From Verrucomicrobiia bacterium (GTDB taxonomy: Bacteria; Verrucomicrobiota; Verrucomicrobiia; Limisphaerales; JADLHS01): 64,000 bases of DNA. A program made the position numbers and the translations under genes. The notes beneath the pieces were generated by a model. That model was not told the origin of the DNA. It saw nothing but the letters and a program-made list of their open reading frames with translations, and did not search any database. This document shows positions 36,075 through 44,770 of the stretch, one piece after another. The DNA lies in contig JAMLJH010000001.1 of assembly GCA_023953615.1 (NCBI GenBank), positions 321,362 through 385,361 on the forward strand, written 5' to 3'. The first letter of the stretch is position 1. Every line of letters begins with the position of its first letter.

Positions 36075-36893
36075 TTAATCCGGTGTGGTCGGCGTGGGAT
36101 ACCAATAGACCGCACGCGACTTGGCCCACTCGTTGGCGGCCCCGTTGTTGGCTTCCGCCGTGGTGCGCCAGAAATCATTCGTCCGGAAACTGCGGGCGCT
36201 GCCGTCCACCATGGAGAAGTTGCCTACTTTGCCGTGCCGGGCGATGGCATAAAAACCCGTGGTAACGCTATTGGCAATTCCAACGGTTGGCGAATTGCCA
36301 TCCACTTCGGCCAGAAAAACCGTGTCCGTTGGTTTCAAAACCTGTGAAACCTTGACTTGAGCCACACTCGGAGTGCCGAACCGGGTGCTGCGGTTGATGC
36401 AAATTCGGGAATTTTCTCCATACATGAAAAATGCCTTGGTCAACGTGGGAATCCCTTTGGGAGGATAGACCGCCGCATTTGGCTTCGGCGCCGTCGGGCA
36501 CGCATGCAGATTACGGCTGCCGGGCAAAGGCGGGTCAGCCGGGTTTTTTGTGTATAATTCAACCATGGAAGGCTGGCTGATCAATTTGGCCACCGAGTTA
36601 TACCAAGCCTCGGTCAAATTACCCGAATTCGCATCGTTGATGGCCGCCGCCGTGTTCCCTTCCTCAGGCACAAAGTCGTTATTGTCTTCAGCATATAGTC
36701 GGAAACCCAACCCCCACTGACGCATGTTGTTCAAACAAGAAATTTGTTGCGCCTTGGCTTTCGCCTTGGATAACGCGGGCAGCAACATCGCCGCAAGAAT
36801 GGCGATGATGGCGATGACGACCAGCAGCTCGATCAAGGTAAAGGCGTGCCGGCGTGGAGGAAGTGGATGAAGTGTTGTCATTCGGAACGACAT
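36075..36893 (-). CDS. Type II pseudopilin-like protein with H-X9-DG signature
   Basis: The N-terminus is a class III prepilin signal, '[32 protein letters not shown]', cleaved before Phe and N-methylated by a prepilin peptidase. The C-terminal part carries '[12 protein letters not shown]', which fits the H-X9-DG motif of the very large pseudopilin-like families of Planctomycetota and Verrucomicrobiota. Met1 (36893) and Met5 (36881) are both possible starts. It is the first gene of an operon with the large lamin-tail protein, so it may help present or secrete that protein; this is inference. Confidence 0.93.
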   Translation of the reverse strand: MSFRMTTLHPLPPRRHAFTLIELLVVIAIIAILAAMLLPALSKAKAKAQQISCLNNMRQWGLGFRLYAEDNNDFVPEEGNTAAAINDANSGNLTEAWYNSVAKLISQPSMVELYTKNPADPPLPGSRNLHACPTAPKPNAAVYPPKGIPTLTKAFFMYGENSRICINRSTRFGTPSVAQVKVSQVLKPTDTVFLAEVDGNSPTVGIANSVTTGFYAIARHGKVGNFSMVDGSARSFRTNDFWRTTAEANNGAANEWAKSRAVYWYPTPTTPD

Positions 36894-36989
36894 GAAAAAA
36901 CTGGAAATGCGTGTCAGAATCGTTGGTTATCGTCACCGGGGCGGTTCTTCTTCGACCGCCGTAAACCCCTTCGGTTTTCTTTCGTAACG

Positions 36990-37017
36990 ACTCTAGGCAG
37001 CAGACGACAAATTGCAA
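36990..37017 (-). promoter_or_regulatory. Putative promoter of the pseudopilin operon
   Basis: On the minus strand TTGCAA (37017-37012), a 16-base spacer and TAGAGT (36995-36990) form a sigma-70-like pair. The leader before the ATG at 36893 would be about 90 bases and holds a small hairpin, GGCGGT/ACCGCC, at 36940-36960. Confidence 0.45.
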
Positions 37018-37094
37018 GGGTTTATCCCGACGAATTATTCACAATTCCGAACGTGAATTCGAAATGTGAATTGACACGCGAGGCGCGCGGCGAG

Positions 37095-38306
37095 TCAGTT
37101 GCGATTATCCAACTCCACGGCGCGACGGAGGCGATCAAAAAAATCCGGCAGTGCGGATTGGATGCGATTCCAATTCGGAATCAGCGGCGTCCACAACGAA
37201 TCCTCCAAGAACGAACGGGTGGCGGCGCGGATCGAGCGCACAAAGGTGGCCACGGCGCGCTCCTCGTCATGGCGCGGATAGCGCAGGCCATTCAGCACCG
37301 CGTCGGCGGAGTAAAAGCGGAGCGTGTCCTCCGCCTGCCGCACGTAGGCGCTCAACAAGGTGTCAAACAAACCGGTATCCAACTTGATGCCTTCAGCGGC
37401 CATGCGCCGGAAAAACGAGCGACTCACATCCGTGGCCATTTTGTTCAAGCCTTTTTCCATGTCGCGCGGAGAAAGTTCCTGATGTTTATGATCGTAATTG
37501 TCGCACAATTCAGACTGGCAGATCGCGCGCGGGGCGCTGTTACGAAATACTTCCGCCAGCAACCCCACTTCCAACGCCCAATCGTGCGGAATGCGCACCC
37601 GGCGCACGAGGTCCATGTCCATCGAAAATTCGCCCGCCAACGGGTATCGGAACGTATCCATGTAAACCAGATACGGATGGTGGCCGATGATGGATTTCAA
37701 AGCGCGCAACAAGGGCGTGACCAACAGGCGCATGACCCGGCCGTTCAGTTTATCCGTCACCCGCGCGTAGTAGCCCTTGCAATAATCAAACCCCAGCGCC
37801 GGGTGCGCCACGGGATAGCACAACCGCGCCAGCAATTCGCGCGTGTAGGTGGTGATGTCGCAATCATGCACCGCCACCATGTGGGACTGTTCGCTGGCCA
37901 GGGCGTAACCAAAACAAATCCAGACGTTGCGCCCTTTGCCCATGGTCCCGGGCGTCAACTCGGCGTCGTCCAACTCGCGAAACAAACTCTGCATGCGCTG
38001 ACCGTTGTTCCACAACAGCACGGGCTGTTGCGGCAACCGGGCAAAAATTCGCTTGGCCCGCGCCCATTCCCGCTGGTTGGCGCCGTCAATGCCCACGATG
38101 ACTTGCTTGAGATAACGAACCTGTTGCAATTCGCGGATGATGCCGCGCAACGCTTTCGTTCCCAACTCCCGCACGTGGCAGGGCAAAATCAGCGCGATCG
38201 GAGATTCCTCGGCAAATTCCAACAGTTCACCTTCCATCCGGGCCAGGTTGGGTTGCCCCAAACGATGCAGCGTGGCGACCGCGCCAGTTTGAAAAAAATC
38301 CGACAT
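37095..38306 (-). CDS. GT81-like glycosyltransferase (glucosyl-3-phosphoglycerate synthase type)
   Basis: The protein fits the pattern of GT81 enzymes that move a sugar from a nucleotide donor to 3-phosphoglycerate: 'ALILPCHVRE' at the N-terminus, 'GKGRNVWICFGYAL', the metal-binding DxD at Asp148-Cys-Asp150 in 'HDCDI', then 'DYCKGYYARVTDKLNGRVMRLLVTPLL', 'FRYPLAGEFSMDMDLVRRV' and 'WALEVGLLAEVF'. The middle stretch of this pattern is the best family evidence. I prefer the ATG at 38306 over a TTG at 38345. It is divergent by 66 bases from a GT4 glycosyltransferase and HAD pair. Together they may make a glucosylglycerate-type compatible solute, but the acceptor is not proven. Confidence 0.75.
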   Translation of the reverse strand: MSDFFQTGAVATLHRLGQPNLARMEGELLEFAEESPIALILPCHVRELGTKALRGIIRELQQVRYLKQVIVGIDGANQREWARAKRIFARLPQQPVLLWNNGQRMQSLFRELDDAELTPGTMGKGRNVWICFGYALASEQSHMVAVHDCDITTYTRELLARLCYPVAHPALGFDYCKGYYARVTDKLNGRVMRLLVTPLLRALKSIIGHHPYLVYMDTFRYPLAGEFSMDMDLVRRVRIPHDWALEVGLLAEVFRNSAPRAICQSELCDNYDHKHQELSPRDMEKGLNKMATDVSRSFFRRMAAEGIKLDTGLFDTLLSAYVRQAEDTLRFYSADAVLNGLRYPRHDEERAVATFVRSIRAATRSFLEDSLWTPLIPNWNRIQSALPDFFDRLRRAVELDNRN

Positions 38307-38372
38307 GAGGGGAATGTTATCGCTTGTCACGACCAACCCTGACAAGCTTCGATTTCAAAAAGTTCGGTTGGG

Positions 38373-39947
38373 GTGCGTGTGGCCGTGACGTTGATCATTG
38401 TTCATTATCATTTTCGCCCGGGAGGAATCCGGCGCGTCGTGGAGTTGGCGACGCCGCATCTGCGACGGGCGATGCCGCGACTCGATACCGTGCTGCTGGT
38501 TTCCGGCGAAGCTCAAGATGTCGTCTGGAATCGGAATTTTGCCAAACTGATCGCGCCCGCCAGACTGCGCTTTCACACTGCGGCCGAATTGGGTTACTTC
38601 TCGGAATTATCCGCCTCGAGCCGGGTAATCCGCCGCCGGATTCGACAGCAACTGGCGCAGGTATTCGCCGGGCACACATCTGACAATTGCGTGGTGTGGG
38701 CGCACAATCTCGGCATCGGCCGCAACGCCATTCTCGCGGAGGAACTGGCGCGCGATTGCGCGACGCGGCGACTGCGCCTGATCTCGCATCATCACGACTG
38801 GTGGTTTGACAACCGCTGGTTGCGCGCGCCGGAATTGCGTCGCTCGGGCTATCCCAACCTGGCGGCAATTGCGCGCACCATTTTTCCGAGTGGAGCGAAA
38901 ATACGTCACGCCGCCATCAATCAGGAAGACGCGAAAATTTTATCCACCTCCCTCAAGACCAGCAGCGCGTGGTTGCCGAATCTTGCCGAACCTCTGCCAC
39001 CGCCGCCCGCGGCGCGCGTCACCGAGGCGCGGCGCTGGTTGCACCGCCGGTTGGATCACGATGGCGCACCGGTCTGGCTGCTGCCCTGCCGTTTGTTGCG
39101 ACGCAAGAACGTGGCGGAAGCACTGTTGCTGACGCGGTGGTTGCGACCCGAGGCGTGGCTGGTCACCACCGGCGATGTCAGTTCGGCGGACGAGCTACCG
39201 TATTTTCGAAAGTTATCCGACGCGGCGCGGCGACATCACTGGCGACTGCGCCTGGGCGTTTTGCAAGGAAGCGAAGCACGCAAACCGACGGTACCGGAAT
39301 TACTGGCGGCGTCCGAAGCCGTTTTGCTGACTTCGATCCAGGAAGGATTCGGTTTGCCATACTTGGAAGCGGCCGCAGCCGGACGCCCGTTGATCGCACG
39401 CGAGCTGCCCAACATCGCGCCCGATCTGGCGCGGTTCGGATTTCACTTTCCGCAGGCCTACCCGGAAATCCAAATTCCACTCGAGCTGTTTGATTATCGT
39501 GCTGAACGCGCGCGCCAGAAAAAACTCTTTGCCCGCTGGTGTCGCGCTTTGCCAACGGCATTTCGGGCGCTGGCCGGCACCCCGGCCTTACTGCAAACCA
39601 CGCGCGCGGATCAAACCGTGCCGTTCAGTCGGCTTACACTTACCGCCCAATTGGAAGTGCTGACGATTCCGGTCGCACGTTCATGGGAGCTGGGACAGAA
39701 GGCCAATCCTTTTCTGCGCGAGTGGCGGGAACGGGCACGGCGGAAGCGACTGCAGGTGACCACCTGGCCCGCGCCAGCGGATCACTGGCTCAGCGGCCGC
39801 AGTTACGCGCGCCGGTTCATTCGGCTGCTGAAAACTCCGCCGCCGCCCGGGTCACGGTCACATCCAACGGCATTACAGGCGGCTTTTGTCGCGAAAAAGC
39901 TTTACGCAGCAAACCTTTATCCGCTTTTATGGACGAAAGAACCATGA
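38373..39947 (+). CDS. GT4-like glycosyltransferase
   Basis: This 524-residue protein has a GT-B layout. The N-terminal half contains 'IVHYHFRPGGIRRVVE' near the start and the C-terminal half carries the GT4 donor-site motif 'QEGFGLPYLEAAAAGRPLIA' around residues 322-341, where the Glu of EGFGLPYLE contacts the nucleotide sugar. No membrane segment is visible. An extra C-terminal region of about 120 residues is rich in Arg and unlike the usual GT4 end. GTG at 38373 is the likely start; GTG at 38379 is possible. The stop overlaps the start of the HAD gene (ATGA), so the two are translationally coupled. Confidence 0.8.
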   Translation: MRVAVTLIIVHYHFRPGGIRRVVELATPHLRRAMPRLDTVLLVSGEAQDVVWNRNFAKLIAPARLRFHTAAELGYFSELSASSRVIRRRIRQQLAQVFAGHTSDNCVVWAHNLGIGRNAILAEELARDCATRRLRLISHHHDWWFDNRWLRAPELRRSGYPNLAAIARTIFPSGAKIRHAAINQEDAKILSTSLKTSSAWLPNLAEPLPPPPAARVTEARRWLHRRLDHDGAPVWLLPCRLLRRKNVAEALLLTRWLRPEAWLVTTGDVSSADELPYFRKLSDAARRHHWRLRLGVLQGSEARKPTVPELLAASEAVLLTSIQEGFGLPYLEAAAAGRPLIARELPNIAPDLARFGFHFPQAYPEIQIPLELFDYRAERARQKKLFARWCRALPTAFRALAGTPALLQTTRADQTVPFSRLTLTAQLEVLTIPVARSWELGQKANPFLREWRERARRKRLQVTTWPAPADHWLSGRSYARRFIRLLKTPPPPGSRSHPTALQAAFVAKKLYAANLYPLLWTKEP

Positions 39948-40666
39948 AAGTTCGCGCGGTTATTTTCGACATTTACGCCACCCTGCTGCAGGTTGGGCTG
40001 CCGCCCAAACACGCCGACGAGGAGTGGCAGCAGTTGTTCAAAGATTTGCTGCACCGCGAGCCGCCGCTGGGCCGGTTGGAATTTTCCATCGCGTGCAATC
40101 GCGCGATCATGCTGCGCCACAATTCCGCCAAGGCGCGCGGAATCGCCTGTCCGGAAGTGGTCTGGGCGGCGGTGATCCGCGAGTTGCTGCCGGACTTTGC
40201 GAAACTCAAAGCCAGCCAGAAGGAGGAATTTATTTATCGCCAAATTCAGATCGGTCGCAGCATCAGCTTGATGCCGGGCGCGGGGGAAACCTTGCGTTGG
40301 CTGGACGGCAAGAAATGCGCGCTCGGCATTGCCTCGAACGCGCAAGCTTACACGATCCGCGAAGTGGACGCGGAATTGCAGAAGGAAGGTTGCCATTGGA
40401 AGATGTTCGACGCCGACCTTTGTTATCTGAGCTATCGCTTCGGCTTTAGCAAACCCGATCCCTACGGTTTTCAAATTCTGCGCACGCGCTTGGAAGCGCG
40501 CGGCATTGATCCCAATGAAACCTTGATGGTCGGAGACCGGTTGGACAACGACATCGCCCCCGCACGACTTCACGGTTTCCAAACCTGGCATTTGAAATCT
40601 CCCAGCCCGGAAGCCCAGTCCGGACCGTGGAAGAAACTGCACGCCCACCTCATGCGCGCGCTGTAA
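39944..40666 (+). CDS. HAD superfamily hydrolase with a dehalogenase-type DxY motif
   Basis: Motif I reads 'FDIYATLL': the nucleophile Asp9 is present but the second Asp is Tyr11, as in 2-haloacid dehalogenases rather than most phosphatases. Motif II is 'IASNAQA', Lys of motif III is in 'FSKPDPYGF', and motif IV is 'VGDRLDNDIAPA'. The ATG at 39944 overlaps the upstream stop. In solute pathways with GT81 enzymes an HAD phosphatase often completes synthesis, so the neighbourhood predicts a phosphatase; the DxY motif argues against a standard one. The true reaction is open. Confidence 0.8.
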   Translation: MKVRAVIFDIYATLLQVGLPPKHADEEWQQLFKDLLHREPPLGRLEFSIACNRAIMLRHNSAKARGIACPEVVWAAVIRELLPDFAKLKASQKEEFIYRQIQIGRSISLMPGAGETLRWLDGKKCALGIASNAQAYTIREVDAELQKEGCHWKMFDADLCYLSYRFGFSKPDPYGFQILRTRLEARGIDPNETLMVGDRLDNDIAPARLHGFQTWHLKSPSPEAQSGPWKKLHAHLMRAL

Positions 40667-40680
40667 CGGCGCCGGTCCCC

Positions 40681-42081
40681 TTACTCTTCCTGCGCCGGAC
40701 GGAGCGCTGGATCATCCAGATCGAGCCGATACAACACCTGATTGTAATCGTAACGCGGGGTGGGATGCGGATGATTGGCGAAGGTTTGCGTGTACGTGCC
40801 CTCGAAGAACAGGAACGCCGCGTTGGCGGACGTAAATTCCGGATGCAGCCGCGGATTGTAGAAGGTGTAATTGGCGTGCGAGAGAATCTTCACCGCGCGG
40901 CCCCACGGTCCGGTTGGGGTCGGCGCTTCGGCGTACCACAGTTCGCCAAAGGCGGACGGTTGTCCAAATTTTTCCATGAAGACCGCCACCCAGCGTTGCC
41001 GGAATTCATTCCAGGCCAGATGGCCGCTGTGCGGAGTGACTTTTTCATCCGACCCCGAGCGCAACGTGGCGGGCGGCGTCAGTGTTTCCCAATGCTCGGT
41101 ATCGCGCCAGGCTTCATACGTGGCGGGAAAACGCAGCCGCGGAAACGGATCACCCAACAGCACCCATTCCTGCCCCTGCGCATCTTTCCAAAACGCGGGC
41201 TGCCCCTCCGGCAGGGGCGGATGTGTCTCCGACGCTTCGGTCTTTTTCCAGAGCACGCGCCGCGGTTCAAACGTCGCCGTCGCCTCATTCCATTCGCACA
41301 AACCAAATTCATACGCCGCCAACGGCGGTTTGATTTTGGCGTAGGTCGCAACGAGATGCGGCTGCCCCGATTGATCGTGCAACGTCAGGTAAGCCGAAAG
41401 CCAGGTTGGTCCGCTCCCGGCCATTTGGGCGACGCCGCGCGGCTGCCCGTGGTCATCAGTGAAGTAATCCAGCTTCAATCGCAACGGCGGCTGGAACTGG
41501 GTCAGCGGTTGGATCGCACTTGTCGCGCTGGTGCTGTGAAAAACACCCAACGGATAACGCGGCAAGGTTGTGTCGCCCCAAAGCCAGAACAGTTTGCCGC
41601 GATAAACAGCGGTTTGCACGCTGTCGCAACCGAACACTCCCGTTTCGGCCCAGTCCAGCTCGCGCCCCAGCTTCTGGCTTTCCGCAAACAGTCCCGCCCC
41701 GGTGATCCGACCCATCCGTTTGGCGATCATGGTGCGCCGCACTTCAATGCGCAGTTGTTTGCCTGGCTCCGGTCGCAAGCGCACCCCGCGATAACCAAAG
41801 CCGTCCCTGGCCACTTCGTAACCGTCGCCGAAAACTTCAAACCAAACCTCGCGGTCCATCAGCTCGGGCGCATCGCAGGCAATCATGCCCGCGTTATCCG
41901 AAAAGAATTCCAGTTGATGCGTCGTGCGCAGCCCCACCAGCGGCACTGGCCAGCCCGTGCCCGCTTCCACAATCGCAATGCCACACGGCGCGGGTTTGCC
42001 GCGCTCCGCGCCCCGGAGCGGTGCCACCGGCAGCAAAGCCAGCAGAATTCCGAGGCCGTGATTAAACCAATGTCGTCGCAC
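40681..42081 (-). CDS. Secreted protein, probable beta-propeller, unknown function
   Basis: A signal peptide (GILLALLPVAPLRGAE) opens this 466-residue protein. An N-terminal region of about 90 residues ('CGIAIVEAGTGWPVPLVGLRTTHQLEFFSDNAGMIA') looks like a beta-sandwich. The rest has repeated aromatic blade-like segments such as 'GKLFWLWGDTT', 'QEWVLLGDPFPRLRFP', 'RWVAVFMEKFGQPSAFGELWYAEAPTPTGPWGRAV', reminiscent of five-bladed propellers of glycosidase families or DUF4185. No catalytic residues can be assigned. It converges on the GT4-HAD pair with 14 bases between. Confidence 0.65.
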   Translation of the reverse strand: MRRHWFNHGLGILLALLPVAPLRGAERGKPAPCGIAIVEAGTGWPVPLVGLRTTHQLEFFSDNAGMIACDAPELMDREVWFEVFGDGYEVARDGFGYRGVRLRPEPGKQLRIEVRRTMIAKRMGRITGAGLFAESQKLGRELDWAETGVFGCDSVQTAVYRGKLFWLWGDTTLPRYPLGVFHSTSATSAIQPLTQFQPPLRLKLDYFTDDHGQPRGVAQMAGSGPTWLSAYLTLHDQSGQPHLVATYAKIKPPLAAYEFGLCEWNEATATFEPRRVLWKKTEASETHPPLPEGQPAFWKDAQGQEWVLLGDPFPRLRFPATYEAWRDTEHWETLTPPATLRSGSDEKVTPHSGHLAWNEFRQRWVAVFMEKFGQPSAFGELWYAEAPTPTGPWGRAVKILSHANYTFYNPRLHPEFTSANAAFLFFEGTYTQTFANHPHPTPRYDYNQVLYRLDLDDPALRPAQEE

Positions 42082-42223
42082 GTTGATCGCAGTGTGTCGC
42101 AGTCGTCAGATCACGCAAGCTTGTTGTCATAATGCGCCGGCCCCAATGGTGCCGCCCCTGCGCAACCGCGCCACCGCGCAAAGTTTCGCTTGTGTCAAAA
42201 ATGGTCGTCGCTATTGTCGCTCC

Positions 42224-42688
42224 ATGCGCCGATTGCGTTTTTACATCTGGTTGTGGGCCGTATTGCTGGCCAGCGTCGGCAGCGCCACCGCCGCGACCGG
42301 TAAAGTGGTCAAGGTCTTGCCGCACCTCCTCGACTTGCAAGGTCGGCACATGTTGTCGCCCAGTCTGTACGATCGGGACGCTTATCAGGCCGAACTCCGC
42401 AAGCATCCGGAAAAATGTTCCGGCATCCGGTTCGACATCCAATGGCGCGGGCGGAGTCAGCGGGGCGAGAGCGCCGTGCTGCGCTTGCAGGTGCGCGGTA
42501 CCGCCAAGAACCAGGCGCCGCCGGAACTGCAAATGGAAACCACGGTGAAACTCACCGGCATCAGCCACTGGGCGGCATTGAAATTGGTGGGTGAACCCTA
42601 TCAGGAACTGGGCGAAGTCACCGCCTGGCGCGTGACGCTTTGGGCCGGCGACGAATTACTGGGCGAACAGAAATCATTTCTGTGGTGA
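42224..42688 (+). CDS. Small secreted protein, unknown function
   Basis: The ATG at 42224 is directly followed by a signal peptide (IWLWAVLLASVGSATAA), so I prefer it to the upstream ATG at 42083 in the same frame. The mature part of about 130 residues alternates short beta-like segments: 'KVVKVLPHLLDLQGRHMLSPSLYDRDAYQAELRK', 'CSGIRFDIQWRGR', 'ELQMETTVKL', 'WRVTLWAGDELLGEQKSFLW'. This looks like a single beta-sandwich with an attached loop. I recognise no family. It is divergent from the propeller-like protein and convergent with the TPR protein. Confidence 0.65.
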   Translation: MRRLRFYIWLWAVLLASVGSATAATGKVVKVLPHLLDLQGRHMLSPSLYDRDAYQAELRKHPEKCSGIRFDIQWRGRSQRGESAVLRLQVRGTAKNQAPPELQMETTVKLTGISHWAALKLVGEPYQELGEVTAWRVTLWAGDELLGEQKSFLW

Positions 42689-42760
42689 GGCGATCCGCAC
42701 GCCTCCCAATGCAGAACTGTAATCGCGCGTTGGTGGCGGCGAATGTTGAACCTTCAACCC

Positions 42761-43777
42761 CTAAATCGCATGCACCTTTTCCTGCGCTTGCAGGGCGGAC
42801 TCGTAACATTCCAACGCCTCCTCATAGCGCTCGAGCCGATTGAATAATCCCCCCTTTTGCAGATAGGCGATGGTCAAATCCGTGTTGGCGGCGATGGCTT
42901 GATCGTAGCAGGCCAGCGCTTCCTCCGGTTGCTGCAACGCTTCGAAAGCCAGCCCTTTCTTCACCAACGCCTCGCCGTGGTTGGGTTCGTTTTGCAAAAT
43001 GGCTTCAAAGCAGACCAGCGCTTCCTTGGGCTGGTCCTGCGCCAGAAATTTCTGACCTCGCGCCAATAGACTCGCCGTCGAATCCACTGGTTCGGCGGCG
43101 TCGCTTTCGCCATTACGTTCAGCATCCCCCGCCTTTTCGGGCCGGGTTTCCGCCGGCTCGACCAACAACGGCGCGGTGGCGTGTTCCAGTTGTAAAATGC
43201 GTTGCTCCAGACGCGATAACACGCCAAACAACCGCTCCGAGGCCGGCGCGGGCAATCCAGTCTTTACCGTGGCGGCCTCGCCGGGCGGCAACGACAGCGT
43301 TGGACGACTGCTCTGAATCTGCGCGGAAACTTCCGCCAGCCGATTGACCGAGCGCCATTGCAAATAGCCGGTGGCCAACAAAATGAAAAACCCGACGCCC
43401 GCAATCGAACCGCCCACAATCAGGATGAGGCGGTTATTGGTCGCCACGGTTTCCTGCATGGCGGCCCATTCCGCGGATTTCTGCCGATCCAGCGCCGCTT
43501 CCAGGTCGCGCAATTTGGCCTCCAGCGCGGCGGTGGTTTTGGTGGCAAGCGCTTCCGCTTCCTGCCGATTGCGTTCCAGCGCGAGTTGCGTGGCGTGCAG
43601 TTGTTCCTGCATCTGCAAGTACGAACGCAACGCTTCCGAAGTGAGGTCCACATTGGTTGCCACTGGCCCGGGCGCGATCTCCTCGGGGTCACCGTAAGCG
43701 GAAAATAAAAACAGCGCCGCCACTCCCATGAAAACGACTTGCGTCAGGCGCCGGACAAATTTTGGAACGGTGTTCAT
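42761..43777 (-). CDS. Membrane-anchored TPR protein
   Basis: The ATG at 43777 is favoured because it precedes a signal-like segment (VVFMGVAALFLFSAYG); the frame extends to 43816. A coiled coil of heptads rich in Glu, Arg and Ala ('ALATKTTAALEAKLRDLEAALDRQ', about 60-100) leads to a second membrane span (LILIVGGSIAGVGFFILLATGYL, about 115-137). The C-terminal half has three TPR units: 'LLARGQKFLAQDQPKEALVCFEAILQNEPNHGEA', 'LVKKGLAFEALQQPEEALACYDQAIAANTD', and 'YLQKGGLFNRLERYEEALECYESALQ'. Such proteins act as scaffolds. The partner is unknown. Confidence 0.85.
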   Translation of the reverse strand: MNTVPKFVRRLTQVVFMGVAALFLFSAYGDPEEIAPGPVATNVDLTSEALRSYLQMQEQLHATQLALERNRQEAEALATKTTAALEAKLRDLEAALDRQKSAEWAAMQETVATNNRLILIVGGSIAGVGFFILLATGYLQWRSVNRLAEVSAQIQSSRPTLSLPPGEAATVKTGLPAPASERLFGVLSRLEQRILQLEHATAPLLVEPAETRPEKAGDAERNGESDAAEPVDSTASLLARGQKFLAQDQPKEALVCFEAILQNEPNHGEALVKKGLAFEALQQPEEALACYDQAIAANTDLTIAYLQKGGLFNRLERYEEALECYESALQAQEKVHAI

Positions 43778-43843
43778 AAGCCGCCTGAGACTGCGACGCG
43801 CGTGAATCGTTGTCAATCCTGCGCCGGTGAATTATTGCCCGTT

Positions 43844-44770
43844 TCAACTTTCGCCGCGAATGTCCCAGGCGTTCCGGAGGCCGTCGCCCAGAAAATTCAA
43901 GGCCAGCAGCGTGGTCACGAGCAATCCGCCCGGATAAACCAGCAGCCACCAATAAATACGGACGGGGTTGATTTGCTCCGCGCCTTCGGCGATCAACGAA
44001 CCCCAACTGGCCATCGGCGGTTGCACGCCAATCCCCAGAAAGCTCAGAAAAGATTCCGCCAGCACAATACCGGGAATCGTGAGGGTAAGATAGACAATCA
44101 CCACGCCCAACACGTTGGGCACAATGTGACGCCGCAAAATCCAGAACGGAGAAGCGCCCAGCACGCGGCTGGCATCCACGAAAGCTTGCGTGCGCAGCGA
44201 TAACACCTGCCCACGCACAATCCGCGCCATGGTCAACCACGAGACCGCGCCCAACGCGAGGAACAGTACGCTCAGCCGGGCCAGTGCCGGCACGCCCGAA
44301 AGGGGCAACGCGTCCAGCCATTGACGGAACACAGGCTCAACCACCGCCATCAGGACAATCGCCAGAATGATGGACGGCACGCAATACAGCACGTCCACGG
44401 TGCGCATCATCAAACTGTCAATTCGCCCGCCCAGATAACCGGCAACGGCCCCCCAGATCACGCCAATCACCAAGCAAATGCCCGCGCCCACCACCCCGAC
44501 CAGCAACGAGATTTGCGCACCGTAACACAGCCGCACCAGCAGGTCGCGTCCATGCACATCCGTGCCCATCCAGTGGGTGGCGTTGGGCGGCATGAATTGC
44601 GCGTCGGAAAGTTCATTCGGACCGAAACGCGAACCGAGCGGATAAAGAAAAACAAAACCAATTACGAACAGAAGAAACCACGCGCTGACCACCGCGACGC
44701 GATGTTGCCGAAAACGCCGCCACGCGCGCCACCCCGGACTCAACTGCTTTATTGGTTTCATCTCACTCAT
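43844..44770 (-). CDS. oppC: Oligopeptide-type ABC transporter permease OppC
   Basis: The protein has an N-terminal span, the OppC-type N-domain ('MGTDVHGRDLLVRLCYGAQISL'), then five more membrane spans with the permease coupling loop 'DASRVLGASPFWILRRHIVPNVLGVVIVY' and the end 'LNFLGDGLRNAWDIRGE'. Its start overlaps the oppB stop by 8 bases. It forms the inner-membrane channel with OppB. No ATPase genes (oppD/oppF) follow, so the energising subunits must be elsewhere. Confidence 0.93.
   Translation of the reverse strand: MSEMKPIKQLSPGWRAWRRFRQHRVAVVSAWFLLFVIGFVFLYPLGSRFGPNELSDAQFMPPNATHWMGTDVHGRDLLVRLCYGAQISLLVGVVGAGICLVIGVIWGAVAGYLGGRIDSLMMRTVDVLYCVPSIILAIVLMAVVEPVFRQWLDALPLSGVPALARLSVLFLALGAVSWLTMARIVRGQVLSLRTQAFVDASRVLGASPFWILRRHIVPNVLGVVIVYLTLTIPGIVLAESFLSFLGIGVQPPMASWGSLIAEGAEQINPVRIYWWLLVYPGGLLVTTLLALNFLGDGLRNAWDIRGES

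Noticed and set aside
36846..38342. 498-residue open frame on the plus strand
   Set aside because: It covers the GT81-like gene and part of the pseudopilin gene in antisense and has no recognisable motif.
40627..42132. 501-residue open frame on the plus strand
   Set aside because: Antisense to the secreted propeller-like protein, which has a signal peptide and blade-like segments on the minus strand.
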